Assembly: GCF_000143535.2 (NCBI RefSeq)
Contig: NC_037318.1
Span: 2,170,001-2,234,000, forward strand
Length of the DNA: 64,000 bases
Direction: 5' to 3'
DNA from: Botrytis cinerea B05.10
Lineage: Eukaryota; Ascomycota; Leotiomycetes; Helotiales; Sclerotiniaceae
The translations under genes were made by a program, and so were the position numbers. Of this stretch, positions 1-9,871 are shown one piece after another; the stretch's first letter is position 1; each line of letters begins with the position of its first letter. Under the pieces are notes generated by a model, which saw nothing but the letters and a program-made list of their open reading frames with translations, ran no database searches and was not told where the DNA came from.

Positions 1-2
1 GG

Positions 3-560
3 AGACAGAGTAGTGATGGGTTTGGCTATGAACGCATGGATCTCTTTTCCGATGAAGATTCAAATTGTTTGAATGGAGATGGACACGGGAAAATTGATAG
101 CGATATGAGTATGAACATGGATAGACGAAGCACGGGGGACATCGGAACAAGTCTACGATCGAGAAGCTTGAAGGAAAAAGAATTAGATGTGCGAATGAGG
201 ATTGTGGAGAGGCATACGGATGTGCTATTACGGACGTTGGAAGGGATTGCGAAGAGTTTTGATGGGTTGGGAGCGGTGGGGAGATTGAGGTGGGAGGAGG
301 TTCGTGGGAGGGGTGGGGTGGGTGCGAGTAATATGGGGGTGGGGTCGAGGTCGAGTGTTATTGGGATGGCGGGGTGTGATGGGGAGAGAGGCATTAGGAT
401 GGGAGGTGAGGTGAAGGGAACTAGGAGGAGAGCTAATACGACGGGAATGGGGATGGCGGATAGACGAGGGGATATGAATATAGATTCAGTGATGAGGGAG
501 ATTCGGATGGCGGCTCCGAGGGTTAGCGAGGAGAGCTCGAGGGACAAGTTGAGTGAGTGA
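3..560 (+). CDS. C-terminal part of an unknown protein, truncated by the window edge
   Basis: The reading frame is open from the first bases of the window and stops at 558-560, so this is the 3' end of a gene that starts to the left. The first internal Met is at 36. About 186 residues are visible. There is an acidic patch (LFSDEDS), then a charged, probably helical stretch (LKEKELDVRMRIVERHTDVL), then a Gly/Arg/Met-rich low-complexity tail ending DKLSE. I recognise no domain. The tail is rich in GGG/GAT-type codons and looks disordered, so it is probably the unstructured end of a larger protein. The function cannot be inferred from this part. That it is coding rests only on the open frame of about 550 bp. 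Confidence 0.55.
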   Translation, partial: RQSSDGFGYERMDLFSDEDSNCLNGDGHGKIDSDMSMNMDRRSTGDIGTSLRSRSLKEKELDVRMRIVERHTDVLLRTLEGIAKSFDGLGAVGRLRWEEVRGRGGVGASNMGVGSRSSVIGMAGCDGERGIRMGGEVKGTRRRANTTGMGMADRRGDMNIDSVMREIRMAAPRVSEESSRDKLSE

Positions 561-1040
561 GTGATAGGGTTGGAGTATTTCTTTGAGAGGAAAATGGAAG
601 GGGAAGATGTTATAGTATTAATCGAATTACATTACGCTTGATAGATAATAGAGACATTGCATGAACCAATTGCTTCACTCATCCCTTTTACCTTTGCACA
701 ACAAACCCTTTGAAATTAATTTGACAGATACCTGGACCTGGACCCAATCTCTTCCCTCTTACAACCAACTTGTCAATTCTTCACTTCTATACTTTCTCTC
801 CCTTTCCTCATCCCCATCCCCATCCCCATCCTTGACAAAATCGAGAACTTACAAACACCGCGAGAAAAGTCATAGATAGTAACATCCACAAACATCCCAA
901 CATCGTGCTCTCTACACGCGCATCATCCTCACTCAATACGTGTACCTACCCTGCACAACTAACTATATACCTACTCTGAACAAATGAGCATATTTCTCGC
1001 ATACCATGCATGCCATATTTGTTTATCATGTCTATATAGC

Positions 1041-1186
1041 ATACAATATACAATATACAATATACAATATACAATATACAATATACAATATACAATATAC
1101 AATATACAATATACAATATACAATATACAATATACAATATACAATATACAATATACAATATACAATATACAATATACAATATACAA
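1041..1186. repeat. Heptanucleotide tandem array (ATACAAT)n, about 21 copies
   Basis: The 7-bp unit ATACAAT is repeated without visible interruption over 146 bp. Because 7 is not a multiple of 3, every frame reads through the array and creates spurious ORFs with a YNIQYTI-type periodic peptide. The high purity suggests a recently expanded, polymorphic microsatellite. Confidence 0.95.
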
Positions 1187-1328
1187 AATATGACTCAACT
1201 CCTACTCCGACACTTACGATTCCCGAATCATATAATCCCGATAAACACATCACGTCATCATTCTCCCTCAAAATCGAAATCGAAATCACAATAAACCGCC
1301 CCCACCGTTCCGTTAAATTGTCTTCTCG

Positions 1329-1331
<3 letters not shown>

Positions 1332-1400
<69 letters not shown>
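1332..1400. repeat. (TC)n dinucleotide tract, about 34 copies
   Basis: An uninterrupted TC/CT run of about 69 bp is followed by a short GTGTGCGTGCGTG segment. Tracts of this kind are common in fungal promoters and UTRs. No transcript can be assigned from sequence. Confidence 0.95.
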
Positions 1401-1405
<5 letters not shown>

Positions 1406-2666
1406 CGTGCGTGTTTTTCTGATTTCCTCCTTTGTTTGATGTTGATTTCCCGTTTTGTTCATCATGTCTCTTCTCTTCTCTTCTCTTCTCTTCTCTTTTC
1501 TTCTCCTTTTTGAAATATACAAATCGAAGCATAAAGATAGATCTAATATCTACAGCATACACCCACACATACACAATCTCTCTCTCTCTCTCTCTCACTT
1601 CTACCAAAAAACCAAAATCTCACAGAAGCGAAACCGTTCCTCGGAAGTTTGGGTGTCTTTGTTGTACTACCTACCTACCTACCTACAGATTTTTTTATTC
1701 ATTGTAGGGTTTATTTTCCTGCTTGCACGCGTTTTCTTAGTTGTGAATATTGAAAATTACATGATATGATATGATATGATATGATTAAGAAAGATATTCA
1801 GGAAGGAAGAAAAGAAAAAAAAAAGGGGGACACAAGGTAGAACTTGGCGTACAAAATAGAAAATGAAGGATGGAAAATACAGAGTAGAGGGTTTATTATT
1901 ATTATTATTATTATTATGTTTCTGTATAGAGCTTTGTCTTGAGAGGGGATTGAGGAGTGAAGTTAAGTGAAGAGGTAAATGCTGAGACGATTATATTAAG
2001 TGTATGGACTGTATGATGTTTTGCAAAAGGTAATGGAGGCGAGAAGAATGTTTATTAACAAGGTGTGTGTTTGCGGTACGCGTGGTGTATGATTGAAGTA
2101 AATCCATTCCTTCCCCGTATACTTCCATGTCTGGCTGTGAGATGGTAAAGATGGTTCTCCACGAAGGAAGCCATAAGTGAATAGTAGTAAATAAAATGCT
2201 CACGTCCAGAAGTGCCATATCAAGATCGTGACAGATATTCGCATTCATATTGAAACTCACAATTTCACAGATCGCAATCAAAAAGTAAGACATAGTGTAG
2301 TAAAATAGTGTATCATAATCATTAAACCTCCACACTTCTTCCTCTCATCTCCAGTATATGCAAGCGCGTACGCAAGCAAAAACCATGCATGAACTCATCT
2401 CCACCTTCCCCTCATCCACCATCCACCATCCATAATTAAGAGAAAAGAAACCGGGTATCGAGTCGAATCGGAAAAAAACAAAAATAGCTCTCCTCTCTCT
2501 CTCTCCCACCCATCCGCCCACCGTCCTTCCAGCATTTCAGGTATCATAAAGCAAACTCGCATGCGCTACTCCTTCCTCCATCTCATCTCTCCAACAGTAC
2601 ATAGGTCATGTTGAGAGATTGTGAATATTAGAACAAGCACCCCTCGCGCCAAGGCAAGGGACCCTT

Positions 2667-2989
2667 CTAAACAGCACTTCTCGTATGTCTACCTCTTCTC
2701 CTACCGCCGCAGCTTCCGCAAGTCAAGCAGGAGATGAGGACATCGAAGAAGGCGACGATGGCGTTGATGATACCGGTGAGGATGGCTCCGATTCCGTTGA
2801 CGACGGCCATGAGACCAGCACCGATGGCGCGGAACATGCCTGTGATCTGGAGAGGACGTTAGTTTGTATTCTTTTGTGTTGGAAGGAGGGTTGGCATTGA
2901 TTTGTTGGGAGTGAGATCGGATAGATCTAAACTCAACGAAATGCAAGACCGTGGAGAGAGAGACATACACAAGAAACAACGGCTCCCAT
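2667..2989 (-). CDS. Small (66-aa) hydrophobic membrane-associated peptide, two exons
   Basis: Exon 1 (2989-2969) encodes MGAVVSC and exon 2 (2846-2667) encodes 59 residues beginning ITGMFRAIGAGLMAVVNGIG. The intron has a GTATGT donor and CTCCAG acceptor and keeps frame. The protein is a hydrophobic, Gly/Ile-rich segment (residues 8-45), then a Cys cluster (SCLTCGSCGG, about 46-55) and a basic tail (RRRGRH). From memory, small proteins of this design recur in many filamentous ascomycetes as uncharacterised predictions. The N-terminal MG followed by Cys at position 7 would allow lipidation, but that is inference. The longest ORF here is a different frame (2701-3033) that ignores the intron. 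The GGTT and GTTT runs at about 3060-3092 lie just upstream of the start. Function is unknown; membrane association is likely. Confidence 0.75.
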
Positions 2990-4219
2990 TTTGAATGATT
3001 TGTGTGTGTGTGTTGTTGTTGATTAAAACTCAAAGAGTATCTCGAGATTGATGTTTGAATTGGTTGGTTGGTTGGTTGGTTGTTTGTTTGTTGATAGAGT
3101 AGAATCGATGGATTGGATGGTATTGTGTGTTTGTATGATATAGAGAGAAGAGGAAAAAGTCCAAGTGAACGAGAAACATGCCACTCTATATATTCGATTC
3201 CCTCACCACATCCTCAAAACCTGCTGTCCCATCCTTTCCAATCAAATGATCCCATAGTAGCGTCATACCTTAATAGCAGGACTTGCCCTACCTGGTCATA
3301 GCGATGATCCGGTCCAGCACTTGTCAACAATAGGTTGTACCCTTTTGCCCTTTTGCCCTTTTGCCCTTTTGCCCTATGCCCTGCCTTGCCCTGCCTTGCC
3401 CTGCCTTGCCCTGCCCGGGAATTAAAATTGGCCAAAAAAAATGAGATCGGAGTGACGTCACCACCATAAATTTTGTTGCATCAGATTTTCTTTCTTCGCC
3501 CTTTCGCTCACAAGTACCGATACCCACCTGGTTCTCTTTCCCATCCCTTGCTTCCTGGATTCCCTTCGTCTTGCCATAAGAAGAATAACCCATTTCCTCC
3601 TCTCGCGCTCATTGGACACGATGGGTCGGAAGGAATCATACACCAACGTCTCGCATTTTTGCTCCTTTTTAGACTTAAATCAAAAACAAGGCATGGCGTT
3701 TGGACAAGCGTCCGTTTTAGGCATGCCATGGCGCTGATTACGGGGATTAGTTCCCGTGATAGGGCCTAGAGCGGTAGGTGTGGCGCGTATGATGACACTA
3801 GTGATGTCAGCCACTGTGGCATTTGCTTTCTCGATGTCACTAGCCACATGGGCGGATGCACTTTGACGTTTGAGGGTGATGTTACTGGAGGGGAATAAGA
3901 GGAGATTGTAGATCTGATATGGAGCTTTGAGATGGCATTTTTCTTATCTGACTCGGACTCATGCGGTGATGCTGCATTGAAATTCGAACAAAGGAAGGAT
4001 GGGATGAATCATGGATGGATGAACATTGTCGAGATTAATCGTTGATGGTCCTGGCTCTCTCTGACTGTTTGTTTGTTGATTCACTGGCCTGTGATGACGT
4101 AGTTCCCCAGACCCGACCCGACCAGACCAGACCAGACCAGACACATTACTTGTATCACTCACTGGCTCTCGCACATCCTTCTCCCTGCAAATTGAGAGAA
4201 TTGACCAGAGGAACCCATC
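2990..4219. other. Intergenic region, promoter side of the 66-aa gene
   Basis: No gene was recognised. The segment carries a GGTT/GTTT run (about 3060-3092) next to the 66-aa gene and a C-rich minisatellite (3339-3416). Near 4112-4140 there is a short ACCCG/ACCAG pentamer array. The remaining ORFs are short and uncharacterised. Confidence 0.5.
3339..3416. repeat. Compound minisatellite of CCCTTTTG and CCCTGCCTTG units
   Basis: About five 8-bp CCCTTTTG units pass directly into about three 10-bp CCCTGCCTTG units. The shared CCCT start suggests that one unit type evolved from the other. It lies in an intergenic region and no function is evident. Confidence 0.85.
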
Positions 4220-4393
4220 ATGGCCACCAAGGCCATCCCCGACTCCTTCGTGATCGGTGCAGCAATTACATCCTCTGATCCAATGAGAAAAAGGTCAAGA
4301 AAAAGATATCGTCAAAGATGGAGATTGAAAATTTCACTGATCCACCCCACGCGTGATGTGCGAGGTTATCTCATCGCATGGCTGGCAGCTTAG
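4220..4393 (+). CDS. Short ORF of uncertain status with a biased codon start
   Basis: The ATG at 4220 is followed by GCC ACC AAG GCC ATC CCC GAC TCC TTC, the C-ending codon usage typical of highly expressed ascomycete genes. The frame then continues through less biased, basic sequence to a stop at 4391-4393, giving 57 aa. The C-rich sequence before the ATG could be a 5' UTR. I recognise no family. It could be the first exon of a decayed gene, a real small peptide gene, or chance. Confidence 0.2.
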   Translation: MATKAIPDSFVIGAAITSSDPMRKRSRKRYRQRWRLKISLIHPTRDVRGYLIAWLAA

Positions 4394-5319
4394 GAAGCGG
4401 CACATTTCTCCGGTGATTTGATTCCATTGTAATTCGTACTTCATATGTATATGCTGTTCCCAGTAGGCGAGAAGGAAATGTCATCTTACATGTATGTGGT
4501 CATCTATACAGATCCAAGGCATTGCATTCTTCCGGGTGAGCAATCTCGTTTTTGCAACCTAGATTTCCTCATACCGTTGGAAGAAACAAATAGACCGGGG
4601 CAGAATACATTCCATCACCAGCTCCATGATATCCAACTCTTTGGCAAACACATACAGTACTGTCTGCACATATCCATTCCTGCCCAAAACTACACACATC
4701 TATTGTGCGCAGACTTCTTCTATCACGAATGCATGCATGCTATATGTACATGAATCCAAATCCATCCATTTTCCCTCGTCTCACCCGCTCAAACCCACGA
4801 TAGCATAACCCAACTCCCGATCCTTGACGCCAAAACCCATGCATGTACGATGTTTTGGGATATAAATGTCATACTACATACATTCATTTGCACATACTTG
4901 TAACAGTGACAGTCCACAATCTTTTTAATGGAGAAAAACGTTATGACAGGTGGAGAACCGAACGAACGTGGGCTTGGATCAAAAGATAACGTCTAGTTCA
5001 TCGTGTTGGTGCTTCGATTCGAATTGAGACATGGTCGGTGTGGTCTAATGTTTGGAACCCACTTGTACAAAGCTTGGTTTTCGAAGCGGCGGTGGCCTGA
5101 TATTTATGATGGCTTGGATACTGTTCAAGGATATATATTTAAAATCTAAACTGTGGTATGGGAAACGTTCGTTGATGATGGTATCTAATTGGCTAGCGTC
5201 TTTATGTTACTCCAAACCTCATAGCCACTCGTGCAACGGGCGAGATGATCGCGCGCAAAACTATGTTATTTTTTAAATACATTGAAGAGATGGTTTAACT
5301 GAATATACCCAATGCCACA
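4394..5319. other. Intergenic region downstream of the XPF homologue
   Basis: About 0.9 kb with no recognisable gene or repeat. It contains the 3' flank of the minus-strand XPF gene. Short ORFs here show no domain and no codon bias. Confidence 0.5.
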
Positions 5320-8158
5320 TCATTCAAGTACACTTTTATTGAAAAATCGATGGATTTGTCTTCCAGCCTCCTTCCCAACCACCGGCTCTAATTCCTCCAA
5401 ATCAGCATTAGCAACCTCCTTAATACTTCCCAACTCCATAATCAGATTGCCCAGATTCTTCCCTGTAACCCCAGGCACCACTCTTAACATATCCTGGGGT
5501 TCCCGATTAAACACTTGATCCTCGGCACTCGCACCACCTTCAAGTCCAATCTTCACAGCTTGGATAGGGTCTGGTTCGGGTTCTTGTGTTTTAAGACTTT
5601 CGAATATCTCGGCAGTTTGATATGGACTAGAACTCCAGATTATCCGGAGTCTAGGGAACGCGAGAGTGAGGAGCACCAGTTTGGATTGGAGATCGGATGA
5701 TGCATTTGCGGCTGATACGGATGATAAAGAGCCTGAGAGATCAGCAAACGGTTCAAGGGTGAAAGATTTGCCTTGGTCGAACTCAATGAGTAACATTGGT
5801 GACTTGTAGTGTTCGAGCATAGTTTCGGCTTGATTGTATAAGCGTCCATCTTTGAATGATGAGATCAAATCTTTGATTGATTTACGCTCCACACATATGT
5901 TGGGAGAAAGGACATAGTCTCCGACAGTAAGCATACAGGGTACCACGACCATGCTTCGACCGTGAAGTAAAGATGGAAGTGAGGAGCGAAATTCTCGAAC
6001 ATCGACTACCACCCGTGGGGGTTGGGCTGTAGCCGCTAAGCGTCCTCCACCAGCGATACGTGTATTTATGGTACGGAGGAAAACTTCTTGGGGATCTTCG
6101 ATGCCATGTGCGTCAAGAGTCAGTACAACAGACATATTAGCCTTTTCCTTTATAAGTTTGGTGAAGGCATCCTTTTCTCGGCGAGTGGATGACAGGTAGC
6201 GTTGTTCTTCCACTGAACCACCATAATAAAGGAAGTATACTCGGACATTGCGATCGTTATGCGAAGATCGATAAACCTCTACTCTACGAACAAAAGAGGT
6301 GTCGGGTTCATACATGATGATATACCGCGGTTTGACTTCTTCGAGGATATGCTCATCCATATCTCCGTCATACGCGTGAACTACCACAAGATCCTTCATC
6401 TCATAAAGCTGATAGTAATCTTCCATGTCATCCAAAGGATCTGCAATGACTTCTTCTTTTTGCAATGCCTCCACTTCCGTAGGTTTTATCTCTGACATTA
6501 ATTCAGCAACCTCGAGGGGTTTATCTTCAGCAGCCTGTAGACTACCATTGGTGGCACGCGTGGATCCCGAGCTCGAGGCGCCTCCTCTCACTCTCCTCCT
6601 TTTATTTGCTGGAGCTTTGCCTCGGGAGCTATTCGTAACACTGTTGGCGTTGCTAATGCCGTTTAGAGCGTTTTGGTTCTCATTGAAAAGAGCCGCGCTA
6701 ATTTTCGCAAACTTCTTCTTCCACTCTAAGTAGCTGCGCAGTTTTCGCCTCATCATGATCTCCGCCGATGGCTCTTGTTCTTCGTCCTCATCATTCTCGG
6801 TTGTTTCTGGACGAGCATGCATGCTTTGAAGATACTCTCGCAACTGCCAGCATTGAGCCGAATCTGTACACATTATTAAAATCGTGCCATTCGAGTCGTC
6901 CATTGGCACGGGATTAAAGTAAAGATCTCTATCAATTTCATCTAGCACTTCAGCAAGCACTGACCATTTTGGCTGTTCTTCTAGCACAGGCTTCAAAGAA
7001 TCGACATCATCCGGTCTTGTAGCCTTGCCTGTGTATACCCGTCTCTTAGCTGTATCAAACACGGTATGTGCAGCATCAAGAAATAGCCAAGGAGATTGAT
7101 TTTGCCTTGTAGATCCAGCAGGAGGCTGATGCGCCGCAAGAATCATATCTAAATGACGATTGAATGAGACCGCATCATATGTCAGTAGAGAATGTAGCAT
7201 CCCTCTTAGGACAGTCAGGTCGTTGACAATCTGTTTCGTCTTCCAGCTGACTCGATGCCATACTGGATCAAGCTGCCTGCGAATGACCATATCAAATTGC
7301 TTGTGCAGAGCGCTATCAACATTCCAGTCGTCCATCTCTAACCCAGAGTTCGACTTCTTCAATTCACCAATACTAACCTCTACACATTCCATTATGGCAT
7401 TTTGGATATCTCGCATGGAGTCAGACATCGAAACCTCAAGTTCAATAACCTCAGCTTTTTTTTTGCCTTCCAAAGCTTGAGCAACGTTGATATGGAATCT
7501 TGGCCATATTGAGACGTTGCGTAGGAACAGATTTCGCATCATAGTGGACAATGGCGAAAATCCAGTCGCAAATGGTTCTGGATTGTCCGAAAAGGCTTTG
7601 AGAAATCCAACCTTATTTTTTTGTCTGTATATCCGAAGTATAAAGGCCTCCAGTGATGTAGCTACAACCTTATCTGCATGTAGTACTACCACGCCAGTGA
7701 TTGTCTCTGTGTTTAATAGACTGGTCAAAAGATCGACAACAAGAATCCTAGATGTAATGCTAAATATCCCTCCTTGTGCATACATCTTTTCTCTTGTGCC
7801 AACACTCATGAGATCTGTATTGACAACAGAAAGACCTCGCGCTCTGGGGGCCATGCTGATAGCAGCGTGCTCTGCCAGTGCTTCTCCGATCCATCCATTC
7901 TCTCGATCATCTGCACCAACCAGTATTATTAGGTTATTTCCAGCTGCATCATATGAATGGAGGAGGTTCGTGACAAGTCTCAAGAGGCCAAGGCCGCGAG
8001 CAAGAACGACAAGCTCATCTTTTTGTCGAAGCTCTTGGAATATCTCTTGTTGATATTTCTGCAGTCCTCATTAAGATATCATTCACAAAAAGGAATATTG
8101 AATTTACCAATGGCAGTGACAGCTTCACGGGTTGTTGTTCGCCGTTTGATGAAGACAT
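5320..8158 (-). CDS. DNA repair endonuclease XPF/Rad1 homologue, two exons
   Basis: Catalytic subunit of the XPF-ERCC1 (Rad1-Rad10) structure-specific nuclease, which cuts 5' of lesions in nucleotide excision repair and processes crosslinks and single-strand-annealing flaps in the nucleus. Exon 1 (8158-8108) encodes MSSSNGEQQPVKLSLPL. A 49-bp intron (GTAAAT...CTGCAG) follows, and exon 2 (8058-5320) continues KYQQEIFQELRQKDELVVLA. The total is 929 aa, close to the family norm (human 916). The N-terminal helicase-like region is present without an obvious Walker motif, as usual for XPF. The ERCC4 nuclease domain (about 690-830) has VVDVREF, TVGDYVL and VERKS, matching the GDX(n)ERKX3D signature. 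A tandem helix-hairpin-helix ends the protein (about 865-925, VVPGVTGKNL...EPVVGKEAGR). A Lys/Arg-rich disordered insert (NKRRRVRGG) could be a nuclear localisation signal. It is transcribed divergently from the 84-aa gene, with 437 bp between the start codons. Confidence 0.95.
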
Positions 8159-8595
8159 CTTGGAGGTATCATGACGCGTTGACCATTTGAAGATTAACGC
8201 GAACCACACACGATGTCAGAAGTAGCTTTCAGTACGCAGTATATTCGCATCTACCCACGTCAAATGTCTCAGATGGCCTATTTTAGGCCAAGACTTGGTT
8301 GATCTGATCTTAATGGCTCATTCGTATACTCAAAATCTTGATCTTATCACGAACATTGTTCGAGGAATGATAGTTATTGGTAGCTGCAGCTAGCGACAAA
8401 GCTAGAGAGCTTCATCCCGTGGTCTTCGAGTTACACCCATCTACGTCATGAGGGGAAATATGGCTTATATAGAGGAGAGAATGAAAGACTCCTGTGGATG
8501 AAAAGCTCTCATCTCCATACCATCTAACTCTACAAATTACAAATACACGAATCTTCTCAAAGTCAAATAATTTAATCAAACAACAATCCTACATC
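8159..8595. other. Divergent promoter region between XPF and the 84-aa gene
   Basis: A 437-bp spacer between two start codons facing away from each other. The plus-strand side has a clear TATA element at 8466-8471. No such element was noticed on the XPF side, which fits a housekeeping gene. Confidence 0.6.
8466..8471 (+). promoter_or_regulatory. Candidate TATA box of the 84-aa gene
   Basis: TATATA sits in the context GGCTTATATAGAGGAG, 125 bp before the start codon at 8596. Transcription starting some 30-60 bp downstream would leave a 5' UTR that fits the A/C-rich sequence at 8510-8595. A canonical TATA box suggests regulated or strong expression. Confidence 0.5.
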
Positions 8596-8850
8596 ATGCC
8601 TGCCGGTCCAGACGAAACCCACCACCACAAAGCTGGTGAAGCAACTGAGCACGTTATGAAGAACTCGTCCTCTAAGACCGACAACAATGCTAGCGACCAT
8701 CCCCTCCATAACCAAGGCGAAGTAAAGGGAGAGAAAGTCCAATTCCGTCATCACGAGGCAAACCCAGGACCTGTTGTCCCTCAAAGTATGCCGGAGCAGG
8801 AGGGATCAAAGGCGGACCGTGAAGCAAAGACCGCTTCTTTAAACAACTAA
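8596..8850 (+). CDS. Small hydrophilic, probably disordered protein (84 aa)
   Basis: The ATG at 8596 (context CATCATGCC) opens a single-exon frame of 84 residues ending KTASLNN. An in-frame upstream start at 8494 falls within the likely 5' UTR, so the internal ATG is preferred. The protein has no hydrophobic segment and is rich in His, Lys, Glu, Asn, Gln and Ser (DETHHHKAGEATEHVMK; PEQEGSKADREAKTA). It resembles in style the small hydrophilic stress or conidiation-associated proteins of filamentous fungi, but I cannot place it in a named family. The TATA box and compact single-exon structure suggest strong, regulated expression, which is inference. Confidence 0.6.
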   Translation: MPAGPDETHHHKAGEATEHVMKNSSSKTDNNASDHPLHNQGEVKGEKVQFRHHEANPGPVVPQSMPEQEGSKADREAKTASLNN

Positions 8851-9871
8851 GCTCTTCGGTATGCATACCATTCACCTAACCGATAGCCTAAACTGATTCG
8901 ATCGATTTTAAGGAAACCTTACCGGAATCGCACGATCATTCCGAACGAAACGTTAATGAAGCAAGAACTCATGGATGGCTGGCGTTGGGAAGGGTGGAAT
9001 GGTCAAGGAAACGGATGATAGCGGGCATAATGTGGTACATATCTGATTAGCAAAGACGTCGAGTACGAAATAAAACTTCCGTCTTTCCCAAACATACGTG
9101 TTGATGTTGGTGGCGTGTTGTGCATGCTGATATCTCCATATACTCATACAAGAGTGATCAAGCCCCCGTTCATTGCAAGTCTATCCTGCAGTACCTGCGT
9201 AGTACAGATGTACCGATGAGTGGTCGGTATTTGTATGAGACTAAGATGTGGCCGGTCAAAATATCAATCTAGCATCCAGTTACCCTCGTTTCGTGAAATG
9301 CTTGAAAGAATAGAGATGCCTGCCATCGGTACGCGCGTTGCAACAGTAATGTGAAAGATGTTCGCATTCGGACTTTCGTAAGAGGTATCAAGATGTGGAA
9401 TTGTGAGATGCCCATTCGTTTCTTTGAGATTCGGAACATTCTGTGGCTTTGCCCCGACCAGTGGCTGAATTACTTGGCGTTTTTGTCGTAGCAGCATTAC
9501 CCATACAAACATACGGAGTACGACAATCTACATCTGTGCCCAACTTGACATTGACCGTTTCAATCATTGTGAATAAGCACATATTCGTTGCGGAATTTGG
9601 CTTCCTAAAGGACTAGTATCATTCGCTTTACTTTTTGGTCCAAGTCTCTACTTCGAATCATTGCGATAGGAAAGAATTCATCGCACAATTATCGCTACTT
9701 TCCAATGCTTCTAAGAAGTGTGAGAAGTGCGACCAACACGAGAGCAATCTCCCACACGACCGAACCCTATTTCCAAAAACCCCACGAGGATTCATATTAC
9801 AGGAGAAAGTCCGATACGATATAAAGTCGAATAGTCTATTGGGGCCGATAGATATTCAACAAGCCTACAAA
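8851..9871. other. Intergenic region upstream of the WASP gene
   Basis: About 1 kb with no recognisable gene. The plus-strand frame open from 9635 runs in frame into the WASP start. It encodes no family-like sequence before MPSILSDDD, so I treat it as promoter and 5' UTR. Confidence 0.55.

Larger units (their letters stand above)
561..2666. other. Intergenic region rich in simple repeats
   Basis: No credible gene was found in these 2.1 kb. The open frames here are translations of simple repeats or short fragments without codon structure. The stretch holds a heptanucleotide array, a long CT tract and several shorter microsatellites: TCTCT pentamers at about 1467-1497, CT at 1577-1597, CTAC at 1668-1686, ATGAT at about 1761-1784 and TTA at 1897-1916. 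It probably contains the 3' flank of the left gene and that of the minus-strand gene at 2667-2989. Confidence 0.6.

Noticed and set aside
1041..1186. CRISPR-like array
   Set aside because: Units are contiguous 7-mers without spacers, and the genome is eukaryotic. The array at 32791-32975 is also a plain tandem repeat.
946..1289. Several ORFs with YNIQYTI or CILYIVY repeats
   Set aside because: They are translations of the 7-bp array in different frames and have no independent coding evidence.
9635..9871. Upstream in-frame start for the WASP gene
   Set aside because: The extra 79 residues do not resemble the family, whose members start close to the MPSILSDDD position.
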